64,000 nt of DNA from Pseudomonas citrullilanati (GCF_030580855.1 NZ_JAUQOP010000017.1:1-64000); one strand, 5' to 3'; counted from the first letter of the stretch, positions 7,814-17,669 are shown. The notes: a model not told the origin generated them from the sequence alone. Numbers and translations are program-made.

Positions 7814-9151
7814 TTACAGGATATACCGCGACAGGTCTTCGTTCTGCGCCAGCTCGCCCAGGTGGCTGTTGACGTACTCGGCGTCGATGAGGATCGGCGC
7901 TTCGTCGTGGGTGCTGGCCAGGTCGCCAGCGCTGAACGACACTTCCTCGAGCAAGCGCTCGAGCAGGGTGTGCAGGCGCCGGGCACCGATATTCTCGGTC
8001 TTCTCGTTGACCTGCCAGGCGATCTGCGCCAGGCGCTTGATGCCTTCGGGCGTGAACTCGATGTTCAGGCCTTCGGTCTTGAGCAGCGCGCAATACTGTT
8101 CGGTCAGGGACGCGTGGGGCTCGCTGAGGATGCGTTCGAAGTCTTCCGGCGACAGCGCCTTGAGTTCGACACGAATCGGCAGGCGGCCTTGCAGTTCCGG
8201 CACCAGGTCGCTTGGCTTGCTCAGGTGGAACGCACCGGAGGCGATGAACAGGATGTGGTCGGTCTTGACCATGCCCAGCTTGGTGTTGACCGTGCAGCCC
8301 TCGATCAGCGGCAGCAGGTCGCGTTGCACGCCTTCGCGCGATACATCGGCGCCGCCGACATTGCCGCGCTTGGCGACCTTGTCGATCTCGTCGATGAACA
8401 CGATACCGTGCTGCTCGACGGCCTCCAGGGCCTTGGCCTTCAACTCTTCTTCATTGACCAGGCGGCTGGCCTCTTCTTCGCGCACCAGCTTCAGCGCTTC
8501 CTTGACCTTGAGCTTGCGGCTTTTCTTCTTGCCCTTGCCCATGTTGGCGAACAGGCTCTGCAACTGGTTGGTCATCTCTTCCATGCCCGGCGGCGCGGAA
8601 ATGTCGACGCCGACCATCTCGGCCACTTCGATCTCGATTTCCTTGTCGTCCAACTGGCCCTCGCGCAGGCGCTTGCGGAACAGCTGGCGGGTGTTGGAGT
8701 CCTGGGTCGCGGCGGAATCGGCGTTGAAACCCATGCGCGCCGGTGGCAGCAGCGCGTCGAGGATGCGCTCTTCGGCGGCGTCTTCGGCGCGGTGGCGGAC
8801 CTTGGTGATTTCCTGCTCGCGCAGCAGCTTGATCGCCGCGTCGGCCAGGTCACGGATGATCGATTCGACATCGCGACCGACATAGCCGACTTCGGTGAAC
8901 TTGGTCGCCTCGACCTTGATGAACGGTGCGTTGGCGAGCTTGGCCAGGCGCCGGGCGATCTCGGTCTTGCCGACGCCGGTCGGGCCGATCATCAGGATGT
9001 TCTTGGGCGTCACCTCGACACGCAGCTCTTCAGGCAATTGCATGCGGCGCCAGCGGTTGCGCAGGGCGATGGCGACGGCGCGCTTGGCATCGTCCTGGCC
9101 GATGATATGGCGGTTGAGTTCGTGGACGATTTCGCGGGGAGTCATGGACAT
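7814..9151 (-). CDS. hslU: HslU, ATPase subunit of the HslUV protease
   Basis: AAA+ unfoldase (445 residues) that feeds substrates to the HslV peptidase. The N-terminus ([20 protein letters not shown]) is nearly that of E. coli HslU. Walker A is GPTGVGKT at 56-63, Walker B is IVFIDEID, and the pore loop region is EVGYVGRD. The C-terminus ends in LSRYIL, the tail that docks into HslV and activates it. The charged I domain lies between Walker A and Walker B. It begins 54 bases after hslV and is expected to be co-transcribed from the heat-shock promoter upstream of hslV. Confidence 0.98.
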   Translation of the reverse strand: MSMTPREIVHELNRHIIGQDDAKRAVAIALRNRWRRMQLPEELRVEVTPKNILMIGPTGVGKTEIARRLAKLANAPFIKVEATKFTEVGYVGRDVESIIRDLADAAIKLLREQEITKVRHRAEDAAEERILDALLPPARMGFNADSAATQDSNTRQLFRKRLREGQLDDKEIEIEVAEMVGVDISAPPGMEEMTNQLQSLFANMGKGKKKSRKLKVKEALKLVREEEASRLVNEEELKAKALEAVEQHGIVFIDEIDKVAKRGNVGGADVSREGVQRDLLPLIEGCTVNTKLGMVKTDHILFIASGAFHLSKPSDLVPELQGRLPIRVELKALSPEDFERILSEPHASLTEQYCALLKTEGLNIEFTPEGIKRLAQIAWQVNEKTENIGARRLHTLLERLLEEVSFSAGDLASTHDEAPILIDAEYVNSHLGELAQNEDLSRYIL

Positions 9152-9205
9152 AATAATTGGCGGTCCTCAAGCAGAAACGAGCCGTGGCGCTGGGCCGGGA
9201 CAGGC

Positions 9206-9736
9206 TTATTCCGCGAGATCCTGCTCCTCAATGGTTTGGGTGTGGTTGGTGAAGACACAGATGTCGCCGGCAATGCCCAGGGCAGTCTCGACGATTTCCC
9301 GGGCCGACAGGTCGGTTTTTTTCAACAGGGCGCTGGCGGCCGCCTGGGCGTAGGCGCCACCGGAACCCATGGCGATCAGGCCGTCCTCGGGCTCGACGAC
9401 GTCGCCGTTGCCGGTGATGATCAGCGAGGCGTCCTTGTTGGCGACCGCGAGCATGGCTTCGAGACGGCTCAGGGAACGGTCGGTGCGCCATTCCTTGGCC
9501 AGTTCCACGGCGGCACGAATCAGGTGGCCCTGGTGTTTTTCCAGCTGGCCTTCGAAACGCTCGAACAAGGTGAAGGCGTCGGCGGTGGCCCCGGCGAAGC
9601 CGGCGATGACCTGGCCGTGATACAGGCGGCGGACTTTCTTCGCGTTGCCTTTCATCACTGTGTTGCCCAGTGAAACCTGGCCGTCGCCGCCCATGACGAC
9701 TTTGCCATGACGGCGGACTGAAACGATGGTGGTCAA
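9206..9736 (-). CDS. hslV: HslV, peptidase subunit of the HslUV protease
   Basis: Threonine peptidase of 176 residues, proteasome beta-subunit fold. After removal of the initiator, the chain starts [13 protein letters not shown], exposing catalytic Thr1. Conserved downstream motifs are [22 protein letters not shown] and the glycine-rich [14 protein letters not shown]. The start is TTG at 9736, with GGAGA upstream. The longer ATG frame at 9784 is rejected because that ATG lies inside the -10 element of the heat-shock promoter and would destroy the catalytic N-terminus. First gene of hslVU. Confidence 0.95.
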   Translation of the reverse strand: MTTIVSVRRHGKVVMGGDGQVSLGNTVMKGNAKKVRRLYHGQVIAGFAGATADAFTLFERFEGQLEKHQGHLIRAAVELAKEWRTDRSLSRLEAMLAVANKDASLIITGNGDVVEPEDGLIAMGSGGAYAQAAASALLKKTDLSAREIVETALGIAGDICVFTNHTQTIEEQDLAE

Positions 9737-9782
9737 GGGAAGAGTCTCCACGCAGCGGGGCGAAAATGCCCGGATGGAACTC

Positions 9783-9810
9783 ATATGGGGGTGGCGCGGG
9801 GTTTTTCAAC
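9783..9810 (-). promoter_or_regulatory. sigma-32 (RpoH) heat-shock promoter of hslVU
   Basis: On the minus strand GTTGAAA is followed by a 13-base spacer and CCCCATAT, an almost exact match to the RpoH consensus (CTTGAAA, 13-17 bases, CCCCATNT). It lies about 50-75 bases upstream of the TTG start of hslV, leaving a leader of roughly 40 bases. This agrees with hslVU being a heat-shock operon. Confidence 0.88.
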
Positions 9811-9863
9811 TGCGGGGTGGGGGAGGGGATGAGTGGTGCGTGGGTGGTGATTGTTGCGCGGCC

Positions 9864-10000
9864 CTTGTGGTGAGGGGATTTATCCCCGCTGGGCCGCGCA
9901 GCAGCCCAAAAAGCTTGATGCATTCGTCCCTGGTGCACCGAGGCGGCAGGTTTTTAGGGCCGCTTCGCGCCCCAGCGGGGATAAATCCCCTCGCCACAAG
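9864..10000. repeat. REP-type inverted repeat (GTGGCGAGGGGAT family)
   Basis: The 30-base arms 9864-9893 and 9971-10000 are complementary apart from one G-T pair and contain GAGGGGATTTATCCCCGCTG. This is a second repeat family, distinct from GTGGGAGC. It lies just after the ftsN stop and upstream of the hslV promoter. Confidence 0.9.
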
Positions 10001-10018
10001 GGGGGCGTGTCGCCTGGG

Positions 10019-10714
10019 TCAGCGGCTCTGGCGTTGTTGTAACAACAAATTGCTGAACCCGCTGCCGGCCAACTGCTTCTGCGCCTTGGTCAGTTCTTCC
10101 CGGTTGCTGTACGGGCCGACCAATACCCGGTACCAGGTTTCGTCCTTCACGGTCCCCGATTCCACCGATACGGACTGGCCCAGCAGGATGATCTGCGCCC
10201 GGACCTTGTCGGCGTCGGCTTCCTTGCGGAACGAGCCGGCTTGCAGGAAGAACTTCGTCACTGGCGCGGCTTTCTGCACGGGCGGGGCCGGTGGCGGCGT
10301 GATGCCGGCCAGGGCCGCCTGGGCGCGGGCGGTGTCGATCTTCGCCGCTTCGGCCGGGGTCACCGGCGTGGTCGGTACCTGTGGCGTCGGCAGGGTTTTC
10401 TCCGGCACGGCGTCAGGCGGCACGATGACTTCCGATTCCGGCAGCAAGGTGTAGAAGTCGTATTTCGGCTTCACCGGTTGCGTCGGGCTCGGCGGGGTCT
10501 TGTTCGCCTCGGCGATGCGCGTGGCCTTCTGCTGTTCCTGCCGGACGCGCTTGACGTCATCGCCCTGGCCCGGCTCCAGCTTCATCAGGAACACGATGAA
10601 CGCGCCGACGCTCAGGCCGATCGCCATCCACAACCAGCCCGGAATCGGCTTCTTGGCGGGGGGCTGGTAACGACTGGCGCCGCGTTTGGGTGCAGGTTTT
10701 TTCTTGGCGGCCAA
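10019..10714 (-). CDS. ftsN: FtsN-like SPOR-domain cell division protein
   Basis: Bitopic inner-membrane protein of 231 residues. It has a short basic cytoplasmic N-terminus (AAKKKPAPKRG), one transmembrane helix at about 26-44 (GWLWMAIGLSVGAFIVFLM), a proline-rich periplasmic linker and a C-terminal SPOR domain (about 151-225, FFLQAGSFRKEADADKVRAQ) that binds denuded septal peptidoglycan. This is the FtsN architecture, and the gene lies between argS and hslV as in other pseudomonads. The start is TTG, one base after the argS stop. It is shorter than E. coli FtsN (319 residues), mostly in the linker. Confidence 0.85.
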   Translation of the reverse strand: MAAKKKPAPKRGASRYQPPAKKPIPGWLWMAIGLSVGAFIVFLMKLEPGQGDDVKRVRQEQQKATRIAEANKTPPSPTQPVKPKYDFYTLLPESEVIVPPDAVPEKTLPTPQVPTTPVTPAEAAKIDTARAQAALAGITPPPAPPVQKAAPVTKFFLQAGSFRKEADADKVRAQIILLGQSVSVESGTVKDETWYRVLVGPYSNREELTKAQKQLAGSGFSNLLLQQRQSR

Positions 10715-10715
10715 C

Positions 10716-12452
10716 TTACATGCGCTCCAGGGTTTCCAGGCCGAGCAATTCCAGGCCTTGCTTGAGCGTACGCCCGGTCAGCGCGGCAAGGCGCAGGCGG
10801 CTCTGCATTTGCTCCGGGGTTTCGGCGCTCAGGATCGGGCAGTTCTCGTAGAAGCTGGAGAACAGGCCGGCGACATCGTACAGGTAGGCGCACAGCGTAT
10901 GGGGCGTGCCCTTGTCAGCGACGTTGTTCAGCACTTCGCCGAACTGCGCCAGCTTCGCCGCCAGCTCCTGTTCGTGGGGGGCTTGGAGCACGATGCGACC
11001 GTCCACTTCATCGAAGTTTTTACCCAGCTTGCGGAACACACCGGCCACGCGGGTGTAGGCATACAGCAGGTATGGCGCGGTGTTGCCTTCGAAGTTGAGC
11101 ATCAGGTCGAAGTTGAAGCTGTAGTCGCTGGTGCGGTGCTTGGACAGGTCGGCGTATTTCACCGCGTCGATGCCCACGACCTTGGCGATCTTGCGCAGCT
11201 CGTCCTCGGCCAGCTCCGGGTTCTTGCCCTTGACCAGGTTATAGGCGCGGTCCTGGGCTTCGGTCAGCAGGTCGATCAGCTTCACCGTGCCGCCATCGCG
11301 GGTCTTGAACGGACGGCCATCGGCGCCGTTCATGGTGCCGAAGCCCATGTGCTCCATGTCCATCGGATGGCTCACGAAGCCGGCCTGGCGTGCCACTTCG
11401 AACACCTGCTGGAAGTGCAGGGCCTGGCGCTGGTCGACGAAGTACAGGACCCGATCCGCCTTCAGCACGCCGTTGCGATAACGCACGGCGGCCAAGTCGG
11501 TGGTGGCGTAGAGGTAGCCGCCATCGGCCTTGACGATGATCACCGGCAGCGGCTCGCCGTCGGCGGTCTTGAACTGGTCGAGGAACACGCACTGGGCGCC
11601 GTTGCTCTCCACCAGCATGCCCTTGGCCTTGAGGTCGTTCACCACGTTGATCAGGTCGTCGTTGTAGGCGCTCTCGCCCATCACGTCGGCCATGGTCAGC
11701 TTGACGTTCAGCAGCTCGTAGATTTTCTGGCAGTGGGACAAGGAAATGTCCTTGAACCGGGTCCACAGCGCCAGGCACTCGGCGTCGCCGGCCTGCAACT
11801 TGACCACCAGGCCGCGGGCGCGGTCGGCGAACTCCGGTGACTCGTCGAAGCGTTGCTTGGCGGCGCGGTAGAAGTTCTCCAGGTCCGACAACTCGTCGCT
11901 GGTGATCGGGTTTTCCTGCAGGTAGGCCATCAGCATGCCGAACTGGGTGCCCCAGTCGCCGACGTGGTTCTGGCGGATCACCGTGTCCCCGAGGAATTCC
12001 AGGACCCGGGCCACGCCGTCGCCAATGATGGTCGAGCGCAGGTGGCCGACGTGCATTTCCTTGGCGAGGTTGGGGGCCGACAGGTCGACCACGGTGCGTT
12101 GCAGCGGGCCGGCCTTGCGCACGCCGAGGCGTTCGTCGGCCAGGGCCGCGTCCAGGCGCGATGCCAGCGCCTGGGTGTTCTGGAAGAAGTTGATGAAGCC
12201 GGGGCCGGCGATGTCGGCCTTGCTGACGTTTTCATCGGCCGGCAGCGCGGCGATGATTTTCTCCGCCAGGTCCCGTGGCTTCATGCCGGCCGGCTTGGCC
12301 AGCATCATCGCGATGTTGCTGGCGAAGTCGCCGTGGGTCTTGTCGCGGGTGTTCTCGACCTGAATCGCCGGCGACAGGCCTTCTGGCAGCACACCTTCGA
12401 TGACGAGTTGGGCGATGGCTTGCTGGATGAGCTGGCGAATGGTGTCTTTCAT
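10716..12452 (-). CDS. argS: arginyl-tRNA synthetase
   Basis: Class I aminoacyl-tRNA synthetase charging tRNA-Arg, 578 residues (E. coli 577). The HIGH-type signature is [12 protein letters not shown], and the C-terminal anticodon-binding domain ends in LGLETLERM. The ATG of [10 protein letters not shown] at 12452 is chosen by length and alignment; a slightly longer frame starts five residues upstream. The ftsN start follows one base after the stop, so the two are translated together. A REP element lies upstream, between argS and priA. Confidence 0.97.
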   Translation of the reverse strand: MKDTIRQLIQQAIAQLVIEGVLPEGLSPAIQVENTRDKTHGDFASNIAMMLAKPAGMKPRDLAEKIIAALPADENVSKADIAGPGFINFFQNTQALASRLDAALADERLGVRKAGPLQRTVVDLSAPNLAKEMHVGHLRSTIIGDGVARVLEFLGDTVIRQNHVGDWGTQFGMLMAYLQENPITSDELSDLENFYRAAKQRFDESPEFADRARGLVVKLQAGDAECLALWTRFKDISLSHCQKIYELLNVKLTMADVMGESAYNDDLINVVNDLKAKGMLVESNGAQCVFLDQFKTADGEPLPVIIVKADGGYLYATTDLAAVRYRNGVLKADRVLYFVDQRQALHFQQVFEVARQAGFVSHPMDMEHMGFGTMNGADGRPFKTRDGGTVKLIDLLTEAQDRAYNLVKGKNPELAEDELRKIAKVVGIDAVKYADLSKHRTSDYSFNFDLMLNFEGNTAPYLLYAYTRVAGVFRKLGKNFDEVDGRIVLQAPHEQELAAKLAQFGEVLNNVADKGTPHTLCAYLYDVAGLFSSFYENCPILSAETPEQMQSRLRLAALTGRTLKQGLELLGLETLERM

Positions 12453-12560
12453 GGTCTTCTCTTTCAACCGCAGGCGCGGCGGCGCTCGAGGCGCAGGTGG
12501 AAAAACTGGGTATTATCCGTGGCCCAGGCGAGCTTGCCAACTATCGCGGGTCGCAAATCA

Positions 12561-12651
12561 CTGTGGGAGCGAGCTTGCTCGCGATGACGGCGTATCAGCC
12601 GACATCAATGCAGCGGGCCGAACCGCATCGCGAGCAAGCTCGCTCCCACAG
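12561..12651. repeat. REP-type inverted repeat (GTGGGAGC family)
   Basis: Perfect 25-base arms at 12561-12585 and 12627-12651 enclose 41 bases. The core matches that between phaC1 and phaZ. It lies between the priA stop and the argS start. Confidence 0.9.
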
Positions 12652-12659
12652 GGACGGTC

Positions 12660-14879
12660 TCAGTACAAATCCACCGGGTCCACGTCCAGCGACCAACGCA
12701 CCGCCCGCCCGCTGGGCATCTGCTCCAGCACCAGCAACCAGGCGCTCAACAGGCGGTGCAGTGGCGCCCGGGCGTTGGCCTGCAATAACAGTTGGGCCCG
12801 ATAGCGCCCGGCCCGCCGTTCCATCGGAGCGGGCACCGGGCCCAATAGTTCGATCCCGCTGAGATTCTGTTGCGCCAGCAAGCGTTCCGCCTCGCTGCAC
12901 GCCTCGTCGAGAAAACCTTCGGCCTGCCCCGGCTTGTGGGCTTCGGCCCGCAGCAGCGCGAGGTGGGCGAACGGCGGCAGGCCGGCGCTGCGCCGTTCGC
13001 TCAAGGCCTGTTCGGCGAAAGCGAAGTAGCCTTGCTCGGTCAGTTGTATCAGCAGCGGATGGTCCGCCAGGTGCGTCTGGATGATGACCTTGCCCGGTTC
13101 TTCGGCACGTCCGGCGCGGCCGGCAACTTGGACAATCAGCTGCGCCATGCGCTCGCTGGCGCGAAAGTCCCCGGAAAACAGCCCGCCGTCGGCGTCGAGG
13201 ATCGACACCAGCGTGACCCTTGGGAAGTGGTGGCCCTTGGCAAGCATCTGCGTGCCCACCAGGATGCACGGCTGGCCCTTCTGGATCGTGGCGAACAGCT
13301 GGTTCATCGCGTCCTTGCGCGACGTACTGTCGCGATCCACCCGCAGCACCGGGTAATCGGGAAACAGGATCCCCAGCCGTTCCTCGGCGCGCTCGGTGCC
13401 GGCGCCAACCGGACGCAAGTCCACCCGGCCGCACTGCGGACAGTGCCTGGGCACCCGTTCGCAGTGGCCGCAATGGTGGCAGCGCAGCTCGCCGGAGCGC
13501 TGATGCACGGTCATGCGCGCGTCGCAGCGTTCACAGCCGGACATCCAGCCGCAGTCGTGGCACAGCAGCGTCGGGGCGAACCCACGGCGATTGAGGAACA
13601 CCAGGACCTGCTGGCCGGCGGCCAGGGTCTGGCCGATGGCTTGCTGCATGGGCCCGGAAATGCCGCTGTCCAGCGGACGACTCTTCACGTCCAGGCGCAG
13701 GAAGCGCGGCTGCTTCGCGCCGCCGGCCCGTTCGTTCAGGCGCAGCAGGCCGTAGCGGCCGGTGTAGGCGTTGTGGAGGCTTTCCAGGGATGGCGTCGCG
13801 GAGCCGAGGACGATCGGGATGTTTTCCTGGCGGGCGCGCACCAGTGCCAGGTCGCGGGCGTGGTAGCGCAGGCCTTCCTGCTGTTTATAGGAACCGTCGT
13901 GTTCTTCGTCGATGATGATCAGGCCGGGATGTTTCATCGGCGTGAACAGGGCCGAACGGGTGCCGATGATGATGTCGGCCTCGCCATCCCGGGCCGCGAG
14001 CCAGGCCTCCAGGCGCTCGCGGTCGTTGACCGCCGAGTGCACCAGGGCGATCCGGGCGTTGAAGCGTTGTTCGAAGCGGGCCAGGGTCTGTGGGCCGAGG
14101 TTGATTTCCGGAATCAGCACCAGGGCCTGCTTGCCGGCTTCCAGGGTCTGGCGGATCAGTTGCAGGTAGACCTCGGTCTTGCCACTGCCGGTGACGCCCG
14201 CCAGCAGGAACGCGTGATAGCTGTCGAAGCCGGCCCGGATCGCCTCGCAAGCGGCCCGTTGCTCGGCGTTGAGCGGCAGTTCCGGCTGGGCCAGCCAGTG
14301 TTCATGGCGCAGCCCCGGGGCGTGCCGGCGAACCTCCACCTGGACCAGGCCCTTGGCCAGCAACAGGTCGAGGCTGTCCTTGCTGAGCATCAGTTTGCTC
14401 AGTAATTGATGCGCCACGCCGTGGGGATGCTGGGCCAGGGTCGCCAAGGCCTCGCGCTGGCGCGGGGCGCGGGCGATGCGCGGGTCGTCCAAGGAAGCCC
14501 CGGGTGCCACCGACCAGAACCGCTCCTGGCGCGCCTCGGCCGGCTCGCCCTGGCGCAACAGCACCGGCAATGCCCAGCTCAAGGTGTCGCCGAGGCTGTG
14601 CTGGTAATACTGGGCGGTCCACAGGCACAGCTTGAACAGCGCCGCCGGCAGCGGCGGCGTGGCGTCGAGCAGCGCCAGGGCCGGCTTGAGCTTGTCGGCC
14701 GGTACCTCGCTGTGGTCGGTGACCTCCACCAGGATCCCGATCATCTCCCGCCGGCCGAACGGCACCCGCAGGCGCATGCCCGGCTGCAACTGGGCACGCG
14801 GGACCCCGGCCGGGGCGCGGTAGTCGAACAGGCGGCGCAGGGGCGAAGGCAGGGCGAGGCGCAGAATGGCGTTGGGCAC
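12660..14879 (-). CDS. priA: primosomal replication restart helicase PriA
   Basis: 3'-to-5' helicase that recognises stalled forks and reloads the replisome, 739 residues. Visible features are the N-terminal fork-binding domain (LPSPLRRLFDYRAPAG), Walker A GVTGSGKTEVYL, the helicase DEEH box (IIIDEEHDGSYKQQ), the zinc-binding insertion with eight cysteines (CHDCGWMSGCERC and CHHCGHCERVPRHCPQC), and the late helicase motif QVAGRAGR. The GTG at 14879 (VPNAILRLALP) gives the usual length; an ATG 51 bases upstream adds an unmatched basic stretch. It is divergent from rpmE. Confidence 0.96.
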   Translation of the reverse strand: MPNAILRLALPSPLRRLFDYRAPAGVPRAQLQPGMRLRVPFGRREMIGILVEVTDHSEVPADKLKPALALLDATPPLPAALFKLCLWTAQYYQHSLGDTLSWALPVLLRQGEPAEARQERFWSVAPGASLDDPRIARAPRQREALATLAQHPHGVAHQLLSKLMLSKDSLDLLLAKGLVQVEVRRHAPGLRHEHWLAQPELPLNAEQRAACEAIRAGFDSYHAFLLAGVTGSGKTEVYLQLIRQTLEAGKQALVLIPEINLGPQTLARFEQRFNARIALVHSAVNDRERLEAWLAARDGEADIIIGTRSALFTPMKHPGLIIIDEEHDGSYKQQEGLRYHARDLALVRARQENIPIVLGSATPSLESLHNAYTGRYGLLRLNERAGGAKQPRFLRLDVKSRPLDSGISGPMQQAIGQTLAAGQQVLVFLNRRGFAPTLLCHDCGWMSGCERCDARMTVHQRSGELRCHHCGHCERVPRHCPQCGRVDLRPVGAGTERAEERLGILFPDYPVLRVDRDSTSRKDAMNQLFATIQKGQPCILVGTQMLAKGHHFPRVTLVSILDADGGLFSGDFRASERMAQLIVQVAGRAGRAEEPGKVIIQTHLADHPLLIQLTEQGYFAFAEQALSERRSAGLPPFAHLALLRAEAHKPGQAEGFLDEACSEAERLLAQQNLSGIELLGPVPAPMERRAGRYRAQLLLQANARAPLHRLLSAWLLVLEQMPSGRAVRWSLDVDPVDLY

Positions 14880-14930
14880 GCGGGAGGATCTCGATAGGCG
14901 GACAAGTTCGCAAGGCTGAGCACGATTCAA

Positions 14931-15020
14931 TGTGGGAGCGAGCCTGCTCGCGAAGTGGGCGTGTCAGGCGGCATCAATACCGACTGCTCCACCGCTTTCG
15001 CGAACAAGCCCGCTCCCACA
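14931..15020. repeat. REP-type inverted repeat (GTGGGAGC family)
   Basis: The 24-base arms 14931-14954 and 14997-15020 carry a few mismatches (TGTGGGAGCGAGCCTGCTCG against its partner). It lies in the divergent priA-rpmE gap, upstream of the rpmE promoter. Confidence 0.85.
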
Positions 15021-15073
15021 AGGGATTGCGCATGTGGCCGGGAGCCTAGCAGACGGTTGGTACAAGGCATAGC

Positions 15074-15101
15074 TTGCGCGATTGGCGATGTCTGGTAGAA
15101 T
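15074..15101 (+). promoter_or_regulatory. sigma-70 promoter of rpmE
   Basis: TTGCGC (15074-15079) and TAGAAT (15096-15101) are separated by 16 bases, with rpmE starting 69 bases after the -10. This is a reasonable housekeeping promoter for a ribosomal protein gene. Confidence 0.6.
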
Positions 15102-15170
15102 CCGCGGCCTAATTACGTGCGGTATTCAACAATCGTGTTGGGTGGCGGCACGCTAGCCTGAGGAAACACC

Positions 15171-15392
15171 ATGAAAACCGATATCCATCCGGAATACCCA
15201 GAAATTGCCGTGACCTGCAGCTGCGGCAACAAGTTCGAAACCCGTTCGACCTACGGCAAAGCCCTGTCGATCGACGTTTGCAACGAATGCCACCCGTTCT
15301 ACACCGGTAAGCAAAAGACTCTGGATACCGGCGGCCGCGTTCAGAAGTTCGCCGATCGTTTCGGCGCTTTCGGCGCTACCAAAAAGGCCTGA
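15171..15392 (+). CDS. rpmE: 50S ribosomal protein L31, zinc-binding type
   Basis: Ribosomal large-subunit protein L31, 73 residues. Cys16, Cys18, Cys37 and Cys40 (TCSCGN and [13 protein letters not shown]) form the zinc site of the C+ type, which can act as a zinc store and is replaced by a C- paralogue under zinc starvation in many bacteria. Start ATG 15171 is preceded by GAGGAAAC. A rho-independent terminator 45 bases downstream falls inside the next gene. Confidence 0.98.
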   Translation: MKTDIHPEYPEIAVTCSCGNKFETRSTYGKALSIDVCNECHPFYTGKQKTLDTGGRVQKFADRFGAFGATKKA

Positions 15393-15433
15393 GGCTGATC
15401 ATTTTGGAGGCTCGTCTCGGCGGCTCCAAACTG

Positions 15434-16219
15434 ATGAAAAAGGCGTCCCTCGCGGGCGCCTTTTTTGTGTCCGCGATTTGGCTGGGGCCAGCCCAGGCGT
15501 CGTGCCCGGCACCGGTGGGCCTGGCCCAGGCGACGGTCCAGCGCGTGGTCGACGGCGACACCCTGCGCCTGGTCGATGGCCGCAATGTGCGCCTGATCGG
15601 CCTCAACAGCCCTGAACTGGGACGCCAGGGGCGTTCCGACGAACCCTTCGCGGTTGCGGCCAGGCGCCGGCTCGAAGCGCTGGTGGCTGCCAGCGATGGG
15701 CGCGTGGGCTTGCTGCCCGGCAAGGAAGGCAAGGACCGCTATGGCCGCACCCTGGCCCATGCCTACGGTGCCGATGGCCAGAATCTCGAAGCGCAATTAC
15801 TCGCCGAAGGCCTGGGTTTCTACGTGGCGGTGGCGCCGAATGTCGATCTCGTGGCGTGCCAGCGAGCGGCCGAGCGCCAGGCGCGTGAGGCGGGACTTGG
15901 CCTGTGGAAGCGCTCGCCGGTGCTCAAGGCTCGGCAAATCCAGGCGCCCGGGTTCGCCGTGCTGAGCGGGCGGGTGAGCGAGGTCAGGCGCAATCGCGGC
16001 GGTGCCTGGATCGAATTGCAGGACTCGGTCGTGTTGCGCGTTGCACCTCATCTGCTGGGGCAATTCGACGGGGTTCGGCTTGAACGTCTCAAGGGCAGGC
16101 AGGTCGAGGCGCGGGGCTGGGTCGTCGATCGGACGCGGCGCGGCGCACGCGAACCGGGTCAGGCTCGCTGGATGCTGCCGCTGACCGATCCCGCGATGTT
16201 GAGCGTGACGGCTGAATAA
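15434..16219 (+). CDS. secreted thermonuclease-like (SNase) protein
   Basis: Predicted exported Ca2+-dependent phosphodiesterase of the staphylococcal nuclease family, 261 residues. A signal peptide (MKKASLAGAFFVSAIWLGPAQAS) is followed by an SNase domain with DGDT at 40-43, Arg53 and Glu61 (RLIGLNSPE) and Arg105 (DRYGRT). The spacings 8 and 44 equal those of the catalytic Arg35, Glu43 and Arg87 of staphylococcal nuclease. About 90 extra C-terminal residues look like an OB-type accessory domain. ATG 15434 is preferred; a TTG at 15404 in frame would place charged residues before the signal peptide. The first codons are also the rpmE terminator, so read-through transcription should be weak. Confidence 0.85.
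   Translation: MKKASLAGAFFVSAIWLGPAQASCPAPVGLAQATVQRVVDGDTLRLVDGRNVRLIGLNSPELGRQGRSDEPFAVAARRRLEALVAASDGRVGLLPGKEGKDRYGRTLAHAYGADGQNLEAQLLAEGLGFYVAVAPNVDLVACQRAAERQAREAGLGLWKRSPVLKARQIQAPGFAVLSGRVSEVRRNRGGAWIELQDSVVLRVAPHLLGQFDGVRLERLKGRQVEARGWVVDRTRRGAREPGQARWMLPLTDPAMLSVTAE
15437..15466 (+). terminator. rpmE terminator embedded in the nuclease start
   Basis: A 12-bp stem (15437-15448 with 15454-15465, one G-U pair) with a CTCGC loop ends in six T. It begins directly after the ATG of the nuclease gene and encodes part of its signal peptide. Confidence 0.85.
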
Positions 16220-16400
16220 AAAATTGTAGACATTTTTACTGCCGATTGTATGCATCTAGCCCTTGTGTTTCGCGGCTCTTGGCCCAAAGTCGTAGGGCAG
16301 GGCGCTTGACAGGGGTGACCGGTCAGTCTTGTGGGGACTTTGCGAGGCGCGTATCCTCGGCGGTCCGTCTGTCCAACACAGTAAAAAGCGGAATGCCCAC

Positions 16401-17669
16401 ATGTCTGATCTGAAAACTGCCGCTCTCGAATATCACGCCAATCCTCGTCCAGGGAAGCTGAGTGTCGAGCTCACCAAGGCCACCGCTACTGCCCGCGACC
16501 TGTCGCTGGCCTACAGCCCCGGCGTAGCCGAACCAGTGCGCGAAATCGCCCGCGACCCTGAATTGGCCTACAAGTACACCGGCAAGGGCAACCTGGTTGC
16601 AGTCATTTCCGATGGCACCGCGATTCTCGGCCTGGGTGACCTGGGCCCACTGGCCTCCAAGCCGGTCATGGAAGGCAAGGGCGTGCTGTTCAAGCGCTTC
16701 GCCGGTATCGACGTCTTCGACATCGAAGTCGACTCCGAGAGCCCGCAAGCCTTCATCGACACCGTCAAGCGCATCTCCATCACCTTCGGTGGCATCAACC
16801 TGGAAGACATCAAGGCACCCGAGTGCTTCGAGATCGAGCGCACCCTGATCGAACAGTGCGACATCCCGGTGTTCCACGATGACCAGCATGGCACCGCCAT
16901 CGTCACCGCGGCCGGCATGATCAACGCCCTGGAAATCGCCGGCAAGACCCTGCCGGAAGCCAAGATCGTCTGCCTGGGCGCCGGCGCCGCGGCCATCTCC
17001 TGCATGAAGTTGCTGGTGAGCATGGGCGCGAAGATCGAGAACATCTTCATGGTCGACCGTACCGGTGTGATCCACTCCGGCCGTGACGACCTGAACCAGT
17101 ACAAGGCCGTGTTCGCCCACGCCACCGACAAGCGCACCCTGGCCGAGGCGCTGGACGGTGCCGACGTATTCGTCGGCCTGTCGGGTCCGAACCTGCTGAG
17201 CCCGGAAAACCTGCTGCGCATGGCGCCGAACCCGATCGTGTTCGCCTGCTCGAACCCGGATCCGGAAATCTCCCCGGAACTGGCCCACGCGACCCGTAGC
17301 GACGTGATCATGGCCACCGGCCGTTCGGACTACCCGAACCAGGTCAACAACGTACTGGGCTTCCCGTTCATCTTCCGTGGTGCCCTGGACGTTCGCGCCA
17401 AGCGCATCAACGAAGAAATGAAAGTCGCGGCGGCCAACGCCCTGCGCGAACTGGCCAAGCTGCCGGTGCCCCAGGAAGTGTGCGACGCCTACGGCGGCAT
17501 CAAGCTGGAATTCGGCCGTGAATACATCATTCCGAAGCCAATGGATGCCCGCCTGATCACCCTGATCTCCGACGCCGTGGCCAAGGCTGCGATCGAGACC
17601 GGCGTGGCGACCCTGCCATATCCGAAGAACTACCCGCTCAAGAGCGTGGATGACGTGTTCAACGGCTAA
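16401..17669 (+). CDS. maeB: malic enzyme, short form
   Basis: Oxidative decarboxylation of malate to pyruvate with NAD(P)+, 422 residues. The malic-enzyme N-terminal domain includes YSPGVAEPV and GNLVAVISDGTAILGLGD; the nucleotide-binding domain shows LGAGAAAISCMKLL. It lacks the C-terminal phosphotransacetylase-like domain of the 759-residue E. coli MaeB, as is usual for the pseudomonad enzyme. The start is the ATG of MSDLKTAALEYH; an upstream in-frame start would add unmatched sequence. The 181-base gap before it is AT-rich and probably holds its promoter, but no convincing boxes were found. A strong terminator follows. Confidence 0.94.
   Translation: MSDLKTAALEYHANPRPGKLSVELTKATATARDLSLAYSPGVAEPVREIARDPELAYKYTGKGNLVAVISDGTAILGLGDLGPLASKPVMEGKGVLFKRFAGIDVFDIEVDSESPQAFIDTVKRISITFGGINLEDIKAPECFEIERTLIEQCDIPVFHDDQHGTAIVTAAGMINALEIAGKTLPEAKIVCLGAGAAAISCMKLLVSMGAKIENIFMVDRTGVIHSGRDDLNQYKAVFAHATDKRTLAEALDGADVFVGLSGPNLLSPENLLRMAPNPIVFACSNPDPEISPELAHATRSDVIMATGRSDYPNQVNNVLGFPFIFRGALDVRAKRINEEMKVAAANALRELAKLPVPQEVCDAYGGIKLEFGREYIIPKPMDARLITLISDAVAKAAIETGVATLPYPKNYPLKSVDDVFNG

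Noticed and set aside
7730..9673. 647-residue plus-strand frame opposite hslU and hslV
   Set aside because: Antisense shadow, starting inside a REP element.
16220..16400. TTGACA at 16306-16311 as a maeB -35 box
   Set aside because: At 17 bases the -10 position reads TTGTGG, too poor to support a promoter call.
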